Counted from the stretch's first letter, positions 17,724-28,923 are shown. The stretch: 64,000 nt of DNA from Rhizorhabdus histidinilytica (GCF_900167915.1 NZ_FUYM01000004.1:124001-188000); one strand, 5' to 3'. A program made the numbers and translations. The notes: a model not told the origin generated them from the letters alone.

Positions 17724-19295
17724 TCAATGCATCGCGACCGCCTGCCCCTTGGGCAGCGGGCGGAGGAGCAGGACGAGCGGCATCACGCAGAGGATGCCGA
17801 CCGTCATCAGCCAGAAGATATCGTTGAAGGTCATCACCAGCGCATCGCGCTGGATCGTGCCCGCCAGGGTGCGCAGCGCCGCGTCGGCACTGCCGAGCGC
17901 GTGGGTCAGTCCCGCCAGATAGTCCTGGACGCCGCCCGAATTGGCATTGAGCACTTCTTCGATCCGGCGGTTGTGGAGCCATTGGCGCTGGTCCTGGACG
18001 ATGGCGATCCCGGCGAGCGCGAACGACCCGCCCAGGTTGCGCATCGCGTTGAACAGGCCCGCCGCGTCGCCCGCATCCTCCGCGCTCACCGAAGCGATCG
18101 CCGCCTGGTTGAGGAAGAGGAAGGCCATGATCGTGCCGACACCGCGCAGAAGCTGGCTGTCCACGAAAGCCGCGCCGTCCGACTGCGCGCTGAGCGCCGT
18201 GTCGATGCCGCAGCTCATCGCCATGATCGCCAGGCCGATCCCGACCGCGATCCGGATGTCGACATAGCGGATCAGCAGCGGCGTGAAGGGCATCAGCAGC
18301 AGGCTGGGAATCCCGGAGATCAGCACGATCTTGCCCGATTGCAGCGCATTGTAGCCGGCGATCGCGGCAAGGAATTGGGGAATCACATAGGAGGTGCCGT
18401 AGAGCATCATGCCGATCACGATCGCCATCACCGCAACCGCGCCGAACTGCCGGTCGAGCAGCAGCTTGAGCTTGATCACGGGGCGCCGGGCGACGAACTG
18501 CCCCGCGAACAGAGAGATGAAGCCGAGGGCGGCGACGATCGAGACCTTCACGATCACGTCGCTCTCGAACCATTGCTCGCGCTGCCCCTCCTCGAGCACC
18601 ACAGTCAGGCCGCCGAGGCCGAACGTGAGCCCCGCGATGCCCAGCCAGTCGGCGTGGAGCAGCTCGCCCAGCCGTGCCTTCTGGTGCGGCATGGTCAGCA
18701 GCAGCAGCGAGATCAGCAGGATGCCGATCGGCAGGTTGAGGAAGAAGGCATAGTGCCAGCTGATATTCTCGGTCAGCCAGCCGCCGATCAGCGGCCCCAG
18801 CACCGGCCCCAGGATCGCCGTCACCCCGAACAACGCATTGCCGACCGGCTGCTGCTCACGCGGCAGGCGCGTGGCGATGATCGTCATCGCGGTCGGGATC
18901 AGCGCACCGCCGGTAAAGCCCTGACCCACCCGGCCGATGATCATCACCGTGAGGTTCGTCGAGAAGCCGCACATCATCGAGAAGCCGGTGAACAGCGTCG
19001 CCGCGACGATCAGCAACGTCCGGAGGCCGAGCACGCGTTCGAGCCAGGCCGACAGGGGAATGATGACGATCTCCGCGACCAGATAGGCGGTCGCAATCCA
19101 GGTGCCCTCGGTGCCGCTGGCGCCGATCTCGCCCTGGATGGTGGGCAGCGAGGAGTTGACGATCGAGACGTCGAGCGTCGCCATCATCGCGCCGAGGCTG
19201 CCGGCGATCACCGCCAGCCAGGCGCTGGCGTCCGCACGCCGGACGGGCGTACCTGCCGCCTGAGCCGTGCGGCCGTCAGCGGCGGCCGCGCTCAT
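17724..19295 (-). CDS. DHA2-family MFS drug exporter, EmrB-like
   Basis: The protein has 523 residues with about 14 hydrophobic helices. The DHA2 hallmarks are present: 'LGAMMATLDVSIVNSSLPTI' in helix 1, 'GTWIATAYLVAEIVIIPLSA' in helix 2, and motif C-like 'AILGPVLGPLIGGWL'. It would expel hydrophobic compounds using proton-motive force, working with the HlyD protein encoded just upstream (start codons overlap by 4 bp) and the NodT channel downstream. The substrates cannot be inferred. Confidence 0.93.
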   Translation of the reverse strand: MSAAAADGRTAQAAGTPVRRADASAWLAVIAGSLGAMMATLDVSIVNSSLPTIQGEIGASGTEGTWIATAYLVAEIVIIPLSAWLERVLGLRTLLIVAATLFTGFSMMCGFSTNLTVMIIGRVGQGFTGGALIPTAMTIIATRLPREQQPVGNALFGVTAILGPVLGPLIGGWLTENISWHYAFFLNLPIGILLISLLLLTMPHQKARLGELLHADWLGIAGLTFGLGGLTVVLEEGQREQWFESDVIVKVSIVAALGFISLFAGQFVARRPVIKLKLLLDRQFGAVAVMAIVIGMMLYGTSYVIPQFLAAIAGYNALQSGKIVLISGIPSLLLMPFTPLLIRYVDIRIAVGIGLAIMAMSCGIDTALSAQSDGAAFVDSQLLRGVGTIMAFLFLNQAAIASVSAEDAGDAAGLFNAMRNLGGSFALAGIAIVQDQRQWLHNRRIEEVLNANSGGVQDYLAGLTHALGSADAALRTLAGTIQRDALVMTFNDIFWLMTVGILCVMPLVLLLRPLPKGQAVAMH

Positions 19296-20449
19296 CGCAC
19301 GACCCGGGCATTATGGCGCTCCTGCTCCTCGCGGACCCGGTCGGCGGCGCCCTTTGCCGAGCGCGTGTCGACCGTCACTTCGACCGACATGCCGGGAACC
19401 AGGAGCGCACGGGTCTCCGGGCCGGGGCTGATTGCGATCCGGATCGGCACGCGCTGGACGATCTTGGTGAAGTTGCCGGTCGCGTTCTGCGGCGGCAGCA
19501 CCGAGAATTGCGCGCCGGTACCCGGCGAGATGCTGGCGATCCGGCCCGGGATGTCGACACCGGGCAGCGCGTCGACCTCGACCTTCACCGGCTGGCCGAC
19601 CCGCATCAGGCCGAGCTGGGTCTCCTTGAAATTGGCCTCGATATAGACGTCGCGGGTCGGCACGACGCTCATCATCCGGGTGCCGGCCTGGACGAACTGC
19701 CCCTGGCGCACCGTCTTGTCGCCGATCCGGCCGTCGACCGAGGCGCGGACGATCGTCGCCTCGACATTGGTGCTGGCGGCGGCGAGCTGGGCGCGGGCGG
19801 CCTCGCCCTGCGCCTGCGCCTGCCGTACCTGCGCGCGCAAGGTGCCGACGCGGCGCTGCGCGCTGGCGAGCGAAGCCTTGGCGGCGCTGAGCTTGGCGTT
19901 GGCGAGCGCCGCCTGGTTGCGGAGCTGGGAGAGCTTCTCGCGCGTTTCGGCGCCGCTTTCGGCGAGCGGCTGGTAACGGACATATTCGGCCTGCGCGAAG
20001 GCCGCATCGGCGGCGGCGGCGGCGACATCGGCCTCGGCTCGCGCGATCGCCGCCTGCTGCTCGCCCATCTCCGCGTCCACGCCCGCGGCATTGGCGCTGG
20101 CAACGTCGATCTGCGCCTGGAACTGCGCGGCCTGCGCCCGATAATCGCGCGGATCGATGCGGACCAGCGGCTGCCCCGCCTTGACTGCCTGGTTCTCGAT
20201 CACGAACACCTGATCGACATAGCCCGACACCTTCGGCGCGGCGATCACGGCGTCTGCCTGTACATAGGCGTCGTTGGTCGACTGCTGGAAGCGGCCGTAG
20301 AGATGATAGCGCAGGAAACCCAGGACGGCGCCGATCAGCAGCACCGCGACGGCGATCAGCAATATCCGCCGAACGCGCGGATTCTGGAGAGGCGACGTCT
20401 TGCCTTCCTCATTTTCGGGAGGGGCGAGCTGCACGCTATCGTTGCTCAT
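19292..20449 (-). CDS. HlyD/EmrA-type periplasmic adaptor
   Basis: The protein has 385 residues, with its start at 20449. One N-terminal transmembrane helix (about 31-50) is followed by a biotinyl-lipoyl-like half motif 'NDAYVQADAVIAAPKVSGYV', a long Ala/Gln-rich coiled-coil hairpin of about 120 residues, and the second half 'VRASVDGRIGDKTVRQGQFV'. This is the membrane-fusion protein linking the MFS exporter to the outer-membrane channel. It is the first gene of the efflux operon and faces the MarR gene; the shared region holds a palindromic operator candidate. Confidence 0.92.
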   Translation of the reverse strand: MSNDSVQLAPPENEEGKTSPLQNPRVRRILLIAVAVLLIGAVLGFLRYHLYGRFQQSTNDAYVQADAVIAAPKVSGYVDQVFVIENQAVKAGQPLVRIDPRDYRAQAAQFQAQIDVASANAAGVDAEMGEQQAAIARAEADVAAAAADAAFAQAEYVRYQPLAESGAETREKLSQLRNQAALANAKLSAAKASLASAQRRVGTLRAQVRQAQAQGEAARAQLAAASTNVEATIVRASVDGRIGDKTVRQGQFVQAGTRMMSVVPTRDVYIEANFKETQLGLMRVGQPVKVEVDALPGVDIPGRIASISPGTGAQFSVLPPQNATGNFTKIVQRVPIRIAISPGPETRALLVPGMSVEVTVDTRSAKGAADRVREEQERHNARVVR

Positions 20450-20494
20450 CTGGATGTCCGTATCTGGATAGGGTGGTGCGCCATATGCTCGCAC

Positions 20495-20510
20495 TTGCAA
20501 CATAATGCAA
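20495..20510. promoter_or_regulatory. Candidate MarR operator, TTGCA-N6-TGCAA
   Basis: TTGCA at 20495-20499 and TGCAA at 20506-20510 form an inverted repeat separated by six bases. A second partial symmetry, CATAA at 20501 and TTATG at 20518, overlaps it. It lies between the divergent efflux operon and the MarR gene, where such regulators usually bind. The size and position suit a MarR dimer site. Confidence 0.55.
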
Positions 20511-20531
20511 TACCATGTTATGAGGTTCCTC

Positions 20532-20984
20532 ATGAAAGTGGACGAGGAAGAGCTGATCACGGGTCTCGCCAAGGCCTATATGCTGATGCATCGGCGGGTG
20601 AACCGGGCGATGACCAAGCAGGGCGCGTCGCTTGCCCGCACCAAGATGCTCGCCTTTGTACGGAAGTCGGGCGGCTCGGCGCGCGCCGCCGACATCGCCG
20701 ACCTGTTCGACCTGGCGCCACGCACGGTGACCGAGTCGCTCGATTCGCTCGAGCGCGACCAGTTGATCGTCCGCACCTCCGATCCGCAGGATCGGCGGGT
20801 CAAGCGGCTGGCGATCACCCCGCTGGGCGAAAGCGCGATCGCCGCCACCGAACCGCTTCGCAGGGAATTGATGGCGGAAATCTGCGCAGTTCTGTCGGAG
20901 ACCGACCGGGCGCAGCTCCACGACATATTGAGCCGCCTCGTCGCGTCGCTCTCCGAGCCCGAGGATGTTGTGAATTGCGGATAA
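20532..20984 (+). CDS. MarR-family transcriptional regulator
   Basis: The protein has 150 residues; the ATG at 20532 follows GAGG by six bases, so the upstream in-frame ATG at 20505 is less likely. The winged helix is clear: 'SARAADIADLFDLAPRTVTE' is the helix-turn-helix and 'DPQDRRVKRLAITPLGE' is the wing with its Asp-X-Arg signature. It is divergent from the emr-type operon and is expected to repress it until a ligand binds. The effector is not known. Confidence 0.92.
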   Translation: MKVDEEELITGLAKAYMLMHRRVNRAMTKQGASLARTKMLAFVRKSGGSARAADIADLFDLAPRTVTESLDSLERDQLIVRTSDPQDRRVKRLAITPLGESAIAATEPLRRELMAEICAVLSETDRAQLHDILSRLVASLSEPEDVVNCG

Positions 20985-21050
20985 TGTGATAGGCTTTCCC
21001 CTCGGCCGATCGCGTGGAAACAGCGCGACGGCAGACATCGGGAGAGTCGT

Positions 21051-21158
21051 ATGGAACGGGTTAGTCCTGGTTTCTGCGAATGCAGTTGTCGCCTGCTGGC
21101 ACTGTGCAGCGCCGCCGCGCTCAGCGTCACCGCGCTGGCCTACCTGGCCCTGGGCTGA
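21051..21158 (+). CDS. Very small membrane peptide (35 aa), unknown
   Basis: An ATG at 21051 is preceded by GGAGAG at good distance. The 35-residue product has four polar residues, three Cys in a short stretch (CECSC pattern), then one hydrophobic helix, and stops at TGA 21158. It follows the MarR gene by 66 bp. No family was recognised. It is listed because the ribosome site and helix composition are coherent; translation is unproven. The rest of the gap 20985-21389 shows only the ftsH terminator. Confidence 0.35.
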   Translation: MERVSPGFCECSCRLLALCSAAALSVTALAYLALG

Positions 21159-21337
21159 GGCCCCCTCCTCACCGATCGTTCACGGTAATCCGATTCTAGC
21201 GGCGCGTTTTCCTGCGCTTTCGCTCCTTGCGTGCTGCATGTGCGAGATGGGAGATGCTCAAGGTCCCGCCGCCCTCTCCTTCACGACAGAGGCGCTGGTT
21301 CGGATCGTGCGGCAAAAAAGCTTCCGATAGATAAGAA

Positions 21338-21370
21338 AAAGGCCGCACCCTTGCGGGATGCGGCCTTTCC
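21338..21370 (-). terminator. Rho-independent terminator of ftsH
   Basis: AAAGGCCGCACCC at 21338-21350 pairs with GGGATGCGGCCTTT at 21355-21368, with one mismatch, around a TTGC loop. On the minus strand the stem is followed by a U-rich tract (TTTTTCTTAT). It lies 20 bp past the ftsH stop. Confidence 0.85.
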
Positions 21371-21389
21371 TATGCCCTGGAGGTAACGG

Positions 21390-23348
<1,959 letters not shown>

Positions 23349-23441
23349 CGATCAATTCCGCCTTTCGCGGGATTAGGGTCCAGACCCAGATAGGCATCGC
23401 CGCATTAATAACAATGGAACAGATCGGAAGGCTCCCCGCGA

Positions 23442-24386
23442 TCAGCGTCGCGGCGGCGCCTTTTCGATCGAGATGCGGCGTCCGGGCGACAGTTTGAGCG
23501 TGCCCAGGCTCGCAACCTGCCCCGCATCGAGCCGCGCCATCGCGGTTTCGAGCGCCGGGCCGTCCACCGCCGAATCGGCTTCGCCGACCAGCCGGGCGAG
23601 TATCCGCCTGCGAACCTCGCGCGGCAACCCCTCGATATCGGCGACGATGCGGCCGCCTCCTGGGCGATCCACGCGCGAGCGGATCGCCTCCTCCACGAGC
23701 CAGTCGAGCGCCGCGTCGGCCTCGGCCAGATGTGCCGCCGACGCGGCGAGCCGCATCGGATCAAGCCGGTCGCCTGCCGCCGCCAGCAGCGCGCGGGCAT
23801 GGGTGCGGTCGTGGCGCGGGTCGACGTTGCTGGGGTCGTCGACGGTCTCGACCGCCGCGACGATCCCCGCCAGCTCGGCACGGCGCCAGCCGAGCAACGG
23901 GCGAACCAGCAATACGCCACCGATGTCGCGGCGCTCCCGAATGCCGGCGAGCCCCGACAGCCCGGCGCCGCGGGCCAGGCGCATCAGCAGTGTCTCGGCC
24001 TGGTCGTCCGCATGATGCGCGGTAGCGACCGCGGCGAGCCCCTGCCCCGCCGCCCACCCCGCAAGCGCCGCATAGCGCGCGCGCCGCGCGGCGGCCTGGA
24101 TGCTGGCGGCCCGCTCGACGGTCACCCGGAGCGTCGCGTGGGGCACGCCGAGCGCGGCGCAGGCACGGGCGACGAGCTTCGCCTCGGCCGCGGCTTCGGC
24201 GCGCAGGCCATGATCGACCGTCGCCGCCTCGACCCGGCCGGGACAGGCCGCCGCCGCGAGGTGGAGCATAGCCATGCTGTCGGGCCCGCCCGACACGGCG
24301 AGCCCCAGCCGGGCACCGTCGTCTGGCAGCAGCGACGCGAGAGCGGCGAGGAAGCGGGCCGCCTGGGCGGAGTCGATGTCGATCAT
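23442..24386 (-). CDS. tilS: tRNA(Ile)-lysidine synthase
   Basis: The protein has 314 residues. The PP-loop ATP-pyrophosphatase motif SGGPDS is at 32-37 ('LGLAVSGGPDSMAMLHLAA'). 'ATAHHADDQAETLLMRLARG' is the second signature of this family. The enzyme converts cytidine 34 of the CAU-anticodon isoleucine tRNA to lysidine, an essential decoding step. It is shorter than the Escherichia coli protein and lacks most of the C-terminal domains, as in other alphaproteobacteria. It lies between cpoB and ftsH on the same strand. Confidence 0.95.
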   Translation of the reverse strand: MIDIDSAQAARFLAALASLLPDDGARLGLAVSGGPDSMAMLHLAAAACPGRVEAATVDHGLRAEAAAEAKLVARACAALGVPHATLRVTVERAASIQAAARRARYAALAGWAAGQGLAAVATAHHADDQAETLLMRLARGAGLSGLAGIRERRDIGGVLLVRPLLGWRRAELAGIVAAVETVDDPSNVDPRHDRTHARALLAAAGDRLDPMRLAASAAHLAEADAALDWLVEEAIRSRVDRPGGGRIVADIEGLPREVRRRILARLVGEADSAVDGPALETAMARLDAGQVASLGTLKLSPGRRISIEKAPPRR

Positions 24387-24393
24387 CCCCTAT

Positions 24394-24489
24394 CGTCACC
24401 CCAGCCCAGGCTGGGGTCCATGCCTCTCGTCAACCAGATGCCATCGAGAGGGAATCCAGACATGGAGGCCAGCCTGCGCTGGCATGACG
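24394..24489. repeat. Extragenic inverted-repeat element (CGTCACCCC / GGCATGACG type)
   Basis: The element begins CGTCACCCCAGC with an internal CCAGCCCAGGCTGG palindrome, contains GAATCCAGACATGGAGG, and ends GCTGGCATGACG. Both ends show the CGTCA/TGACG complementarity of the dispersed extragenic repeats common in sphingomonads. It fills the gap between cpoB and tilS. A related but different element lies at 44728-44819. Confidence 0.6.
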
Positions 24490-24518
24490 GAAAATGGAGG
24501 TCGTCGTTCAGCCAAGCC

Positions 24519-25439
24519 TCACTTGCACTTGGCATCGGTCCTTCCCTTGGCGACCATCTCGGCGAGCGGGCCGGTCACCTTGTCGGGATATTTGGCCTGG
24601 AGCACATCATAGGCCTGGCATGCCTTGTCGAACAGCGGCGGCTTCCGCTTCATCAGCGCCTGCGCCATGAAGACATAGCTGTGCGGCGCCCGCTCGCCGT
24701 CCTCGATCTTGGTATTCTCGAAGAACTCGCGGATCGCCTCGTTGTACTGGCCGTTGTCGAGATAGGCACGTCCGGCGAGGTTGCGGGCGTAGCTGGCATA
24801 TTTGTTCTTCGGATATTTGGCGTACATCGCCTTGAGCGCGGCGACCGCCTCCGGATATTTCTTCTGCATCCAGAGATCGTAGCCCGCCATATAGGCGTCC
24901 TTGCCAGGATCGCCGCTCGGCGGTGCCGAAGCGGTCGGCGCGGGCGCCGGCGCCGCCGGGGCGGGCGCCGCGGCGGTGCCGCCCGCGGCCCCCTTGGGAG
25001 CCGGCGGGACGACATAGGGCAGGTTGCCGCCGCTCGCGGCACCCGCCGGGGCGGGCGGCGCCTTGCCCTCGAGCACGTTCAGCCGATAGTCGGCGTCGCC
25101 CTTCATCTTGGCGAACTGATCCTCCAGCTTGCGCAGATTATAGCTGTTCTGCTCGACCTGGCCGGTGAGCTGGGCGAGCGCCTTCTCCAGCGCGTCGACC
25201 CGTCGGGTGAGGTCGGTCACGGCGGAATCGGCCGGGGAGCCGACGGGGGTCGCCGGCACGACCTGCGGCTTGATCTCGGGCTCGAAATATTGCTGGGCCC
25301 CGCCGGGGAAGACCTTGCGCTGCACGGCCTTCATTTCCTTCTCCAGCTTGTCGACCCGCTTCTCGACCGGCAGCGACTGCTGGGCGATCGCCGGAACGGC
25401 GGCGGAGATGAGCAGGATGGCGAAGAACGCCTTCTTCAT
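24519..25439 (-). CDS. cpoB: CpoB/YbgF, Tol-Pal associated periplasmic protein
   Basis: The protein has 306 residues, starting at 25439 after GGGGAA. The signal peptide 'KKAFFAILLISAAVPAIAQQ' is followed by two coiled-coil stretches around 'VDKLEKEMKAVQRKVFPGG' and 'TRRVDALEKALAQLTGQVEQ'. An Ala/Pro-rich linker leads to a C-terminal TPR domain ('AYMAGYDLWMQKKYPEAVAA', 'ARNLAGRAYLDNGQYNEAIR'). CpoB couples Tol-Pal function to septal peptidoglycan synthesis in other proteobacteria. The remaining tol-pal genes are not adjacent in this window. Confidence 0.93.
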   Translation of the reverse strand: MKKAFFAILLISAAVPAIAQQSLPVEKRVDKLEKEMKAVQRKVFPGGAQQYFEPEIKPQVVPATPVGSPADSAVTDLTRRVDALEKALAQLTGQVEQNSYNLRKLEDQFAKMKGDADYRLNVLEGKAPPAPAGAASGGNLPYVVPPAPKGAAGGTAAAPAPAAPAPAPTASAPPSGDPGKDAYMAGYDLWMQKKYPEAVAALKAMYAKYPKNKYASYARNLAGRAYLDNGQYNEAIREFFENTKIEDGERAPHSYVFMAQALMKRKPPLFDKACQAYDVLQAKYPDKVTGPLAEMVAKGRTDAKCK

Positions 25440-25497
25440 GATCGGTAATTCCCCGTGATCGTTTCGCTTCGATAATGCCGCGCGAACGCGGCCCGGA

Positions 25498-26430
25498 TCA
25501 AGGCCGCGGGCGGCGGTCCGAGTCACTGGCCGGTCCAGCCGAGCCCGTGCGGTCCGCAGCCGGGTCGTAGATCGGCGGCGCGCCGCGGAAAGCTTCCGGG
25601 ACGGCAGCCGCGTCGCTGGCATTGGCCGCCCCATCCGCCGGAACGGCGGCGTCGGGCTTCGCGGTGGCGATCGCGACGAGCGCGTCGCGCTTGAGGCTAT
25701 AGTCGCGAACGAGCCGGTCCGGCTCGCCCACCGGCGGCAGTTCGGTCGTGCCGATCAGCACCTTGAGCGACTGCGGCCGTCCGGTGCGCAGGATCGGGTC
25801 GACCGCGTCTTCGGGCACCGTGAAGCTCTGCCCGGCGGCCAGCACGTTCATGAAATAGGTCTTGGCGCCCTCACGTTCGGACACCTTGATCCAGACGTCC
25901 TCGCTCGCAGCGATGCTGATCGGACCGGTCGGGACGGCTGGCTGCGCCGGCACGGCGGCGGCAGGCGGCGGACGGCGGGCCGGAACCGGACGGATATCCT
26001 GCACCGTGTCGGCCGCCAGCCTGGCGAGGTCGCTGCTGTCGCCTTCGAAGCGGAGCAGCAGATAGCCCATGCCGAGCAGCAGCGCGACGCCGAGCGCGAT
26101 CATCGCCAGCAGCCGCGACGGCACCCGGGTCGGATCGACCGGCTCATAGGCCTCGGGCTCGAAATGGGCCCGCTGCTCCCCGCCGATCTGGTCGCGGAAG
26201 GCGCGCGACAGGGCCTGGCCGTCGAGACCCAGCATGTTGGCATAGCTCTTCACGAAGCCGGTCGAATAGGGCAGCGCCGGCAGGCCACCATGCTCTCCCT
26301 TCTCTATGGCGTCGAGATGGCGCAACGGAATGCGGGTGCGCGCGGCGACGTCGCTCAGCTCCAGCTTCTGCCGCGCACGCTCGGCGGCAAGTTGTTCGCC
26401 AACATTGCGGGAATCCGCGCCTTCACTCAT
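25498..26430 (-). CDS. RodZ-like helix-turn-helix membrane protein
   Basis: The protein has 310 residues, taking the ATG at 26430 with AAGGA upstream. The N-terminal XRE-type HTH is 'LSDVAARTRIPLRHLDAIEK', the version found in RodZ with 'LPALPYSTGFVKSYANMLG'. One transmembrane helix lies near residues 105-125 ('LLAMIALGVALLLGMGYLLL'). The periplasmic part contains a DUF4115-like domain ('EDVWIKVSEREGAKTYFMN'). RodZ links MreB to the rod-shape machinery in other bacteria. The organism's morphology is unknown here, so the functional transfer is tentative. Confidence 0.85.
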   Translation of the reverse strand: MSEGADSRNVGEQLAAERARQKLELSDVAARTRIPLRHLDAIEKGEHGGLPALPYSTGFVKSYANMLGLDGQALSRAFRDQIGGEQRAHFEPEAYEPVDPTRVPSRLLAMIALGVALLLGMGYLLLRFEGDSSDLARLAADTVQDIRPVPARRPPPAAAVPAQPAVPTGPISIAASEDVWIKVSEREGAKTYFMNVLAAGQSFTVPEDAVDPILRTGRPQSLKVLIGTTELPPVGEPDRLVRDYSLKRDALVAIATAKPDAAVPADGAANASDAAAVPEAFRGAPPIYDPAADRTGSAGPASDSDRRPRP

Positions 26431-26544
26431 CGCGTCCTTCTCCACGCTCCGGAGCGATCAGGCAAGCAAGCAATCGTCGAACCCAGCAGCATCCGCGCCT
26501 CAGACGTAACGTTCCCCCGTCGCGGGAACGGTCTGCCGCGCATT

Positions 26545-28824
26545 TCAGGCGACCGCAACCCCATTGCTCTCCGCCCAGGCGGCGAGGTCGCCGCGCAGGC
26601 TGCGGAGCGGACGGCTCAGGAAGCTGTCCATCACATCGCGCAGCGCCTTCGCGTCGAGCGAGCGGATCATCGCCTTGACCGGGCCGACCGCCGCAGGCGT
26701 GATCGACAACCGGTCGATTCCGAGGCCGATCAACGCCATCGCCTCTAGCGGGCGCCCGCCCATCTCCCCGCACACGCCGACCGGTACGCCCGCCGCGCGC
26801 GCCTGCCGCGTCACCCGGCCGATGAAGCGCAGGATGGCAGGACTCAGCCAGTCGTAGCGCTCGGCCAGCTTGGGGTTGGCGCGATCGGCGGCGAACAGGA
26901 ACTGGGTGAGGTCGTTGGTGCCGATCGACAGGAAGTCTAGCTTGGGCAACAGCATGTCGAGGCTCTCGGCGAGCGCCGGCACCTCGAGCATCGTGCCGTA
27001 GCGGATTCCGTTGGGCACGCCGCGGCCATGATCGTGGATCCATTTGCGCTGCGCCTCGAACAGCTCGACCGCCTCCTCGAATTCCCACGGCTCCGACACC
27101 ATCGGGAACATCACATTCAGGGTACGGCCCGCCGCCGCCTCGATCAGCGCGCGTGCCTGGACCTTCATCAGTGCGTCGCGTTCAAGGCCGAGGCGGATGG
27201 CACGCCAGCCCAGGGCGGGATTCTCCTCATCCGCATCTTCGCCGGTCTTGAGATAGGGCAAGGCCTTGTCGCCGCCGATGTCGACCGTGCGGAAGGTCAC
27301 CGGCCGGTCCCCCGCCGCATCGAGCACGTCGCGGTAGAGGCGCAGCTGACGCTCGCGCTGCGGCAAGGTGGCGGAGACAAGGAACTGGAATTCGGTACGG
27401 AACAGGCCGATGCCATCGGCACCAGTGACGTCGAGCGCGGCCATGTCGTCACGCAGGCCGGCATTGACCATCAGTTCGATACGCAGGTCGTCGCGGGTCC
27501 GGGCCGGCAGGTCGCGCATCGCCGCGAACTCGGCACGGCGCTTCTGCCCGACCATCATCTTGGCCTCGAAGGCCTCTTCCATGCTCGTGCTGGGCCGGAC
27601 GATGACAGACCCGGCGGTGCCGTCAAGCAGCAGCGTGTCGCCTTCGCCGATCATCCGGCGGACATCCTTGACCCGGCCCAGCACCGGCACGCCCATCGCG
27701 CGGGCGACGATCGTGACATGGGCGGTGAGCGAGCCTTCCTCGAGCACCACGCCCTTGAGCCGGCGGCGATCATATTCGAGCAACTCGGCGGGGCCGAGAT
27801 TGCGCGCGATCAGGATCGAGTCGTGACGCAGGCCGAGCTGCGCCGCCGTACCGAGCTGGCCCGAGACGATGCGGAGCAGGCGGTTGGAGAGATCCTCCAG
27901 ATCGTGCATCCGGTCGGCGAGCAGCGGATCGCCGATCTCGCGCATGCGCATGCGGGTGCGCTGCTGGACGCGCTCGATCGCCGCCTCGGCGGTCAGGCCG
28001 CTGTCGATCGCCTCGTTGATCCGCCGGATCCAGCCCTCGTCATAGGCGAACATCTTGTACATCGCGAGGACGTCCTGATGCTCGCCGCCCGCGCCGAAAT
28101 CGGCTTCGCGGGTCATCCGCTCGATCTGGTCGCGCATCTTCGCGAAGGCGGAGATGACGCGGTGGCGCTCGACCTCGATGTCTTCGGCGACGGTATGCTC
28201 GATCTCGATGCGCGGCTGGTGAAAGACCGCCCTGCCCCGCGCCATCCCCTCGACCAGCCTGAGGCCGGCGAGGCGCACCGCGCCATTGTCGCGCGTCCCC
28301 TTCGAGCCGGGCGCACCCTCGTCGATCAGCCCGGCACCGGCGATCAGCTCGGCCAGCACCATCGCGACGGTCTGCAGCGCCTCGATCTCGACGTCATCGA
28401 ACCGGCGCTGGTCGCGATGCTGGACGGCGAGCACGCCGACCGCGCGCTCCCGACGGACGATCGGCACACCCGCGAAACTGTGGAACAGCTCCTCGCCCGT
28501 CTCGGGCTTGTAGGCGAAATCGGGGTGGCTGGTCGCCTCGTCGAGATTGAGCGTCTCGACATTCTGGGCGATGGTTCCGACCAGCCCCTCGCCCAGCGCG
28601 AGCTTGGTGACGTGGACGGCGCCCTGCTTCAGGCCGCGGGTCGCGAACAACTCGAGCGCGCCGTCGCGCAAGAGGTAGACCGAGCAGACTTCGGTATCGA
28701 GCGCCTCGCCGATGATCTGGACGACCTGGTTGAGCTTGGTCTGCGCCGCCGACCGTGACGCCATGACGTCATGCAGGCGCGTCAGTATCTCACGCGCGGC
28801 GGAGGTTGCTGTCAGCGGTGCCAT
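26545..28824 (-). CDS. ptsP: PtsP, enzyme I of the nitrogen phosphotransferase system
   Basis: The protein has 759 residues; the start at 28824 opens 'MAPLTATSAAREILTRLHDV', matching the usual N-terminus, although the frame is open to 28875. A GAF sensor domain (about 20-160) is followed by the EI domain. The phosphorylated His is His369 in 'LEEGSLTAHVTIVARAMGVP'. The C-terminal PEP-binding barrel has 'FRTEFQFLV', 'EVPALAESLDMLL' and 'VCGEMGG' with its catalytic Cys. The enzyme transfers phosphate from PEP to NPr, a regulatory rather than sugar-uptake chain. The order lysC-nmo-ptsP-rodZ supports the call. Confidence 0.95.
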   Translation of the reverse strand: MAPLTATSAAREILTRLHDVMASRSAAQTKLNQVVQIIGEALDTEVCSVYLLRDGALELFATRGLKQGAVHVTKLALGEGLVGTIAQNVETLNLDEATSHPDFAYKPETGEELFHSFAGVPIVRRERAVGVLAVQHRDQRRFDDVEIEALQTVAMVLAELIAGAGLIDEGAPGSKGTRDNGAVRLAGLRLVEGMARGRAVFHQPRIEIEHTVAEDIEVERHRVISAFAKMRDQIERMTREADFGAGGEHQDVLAMYKMFAYDEGWIRRINEAIDSGLTAEAAIERVQQRTRMRMREIGDPLLADRMHDLEDLSNRLLRIVSGQLGTAAQLGLRHDSILIARNLGPAELLEYDRRRLKGVVLEEGSLTAHVTIVARAMGVPVLGRVKDVRRMIGEGDTLLLDGTAGSVIVRPSTSMEEAFEAKMMVGQKRRAEFAAMRDLPARTRDDLRIELMVNAGLRDDMAALDVTGADGIGLFRTEFQFLVSATLPQRERQLRLYRDVLDAAGDRPVTFRTVDIGGDKALPYLKTGEDADEENPALGWRAIRLGLERDALMKVQARALIEAAAGRTLNVMFPMVSEPWEFEEAVELFEAQRKWIHDHGRGVPNGIRYGTMLEVPALAESLDMLLPKLDFLSIGTNDLTQFLFAADRANPKLAERYDWLSPAILRFIGRVTRQARAAGVPVGVCGEMGGRPLEAMALIGLGIDRLSITPAAVGPVKAMIRSLDAKALRDVMDSFLSRPLRSLRGDLAAWAESNGVAVA

Positions 28825-28923
28825 TGCTTCGCCCGCTATCAGAAAGAGGGGCAGGATTCCAACGATGGAATCCATGACGAGCGAAGAAGCTGCACCAATT
28901 CGGTCGCCAACATATCCTGAAGA

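Noticed and set aside
17727-19646. 639-aa open frame on the plus strand
   Set aside because: It is antisense to the MFS exporter; its Arg/Asp/His-rich sequence has no domain pattern.
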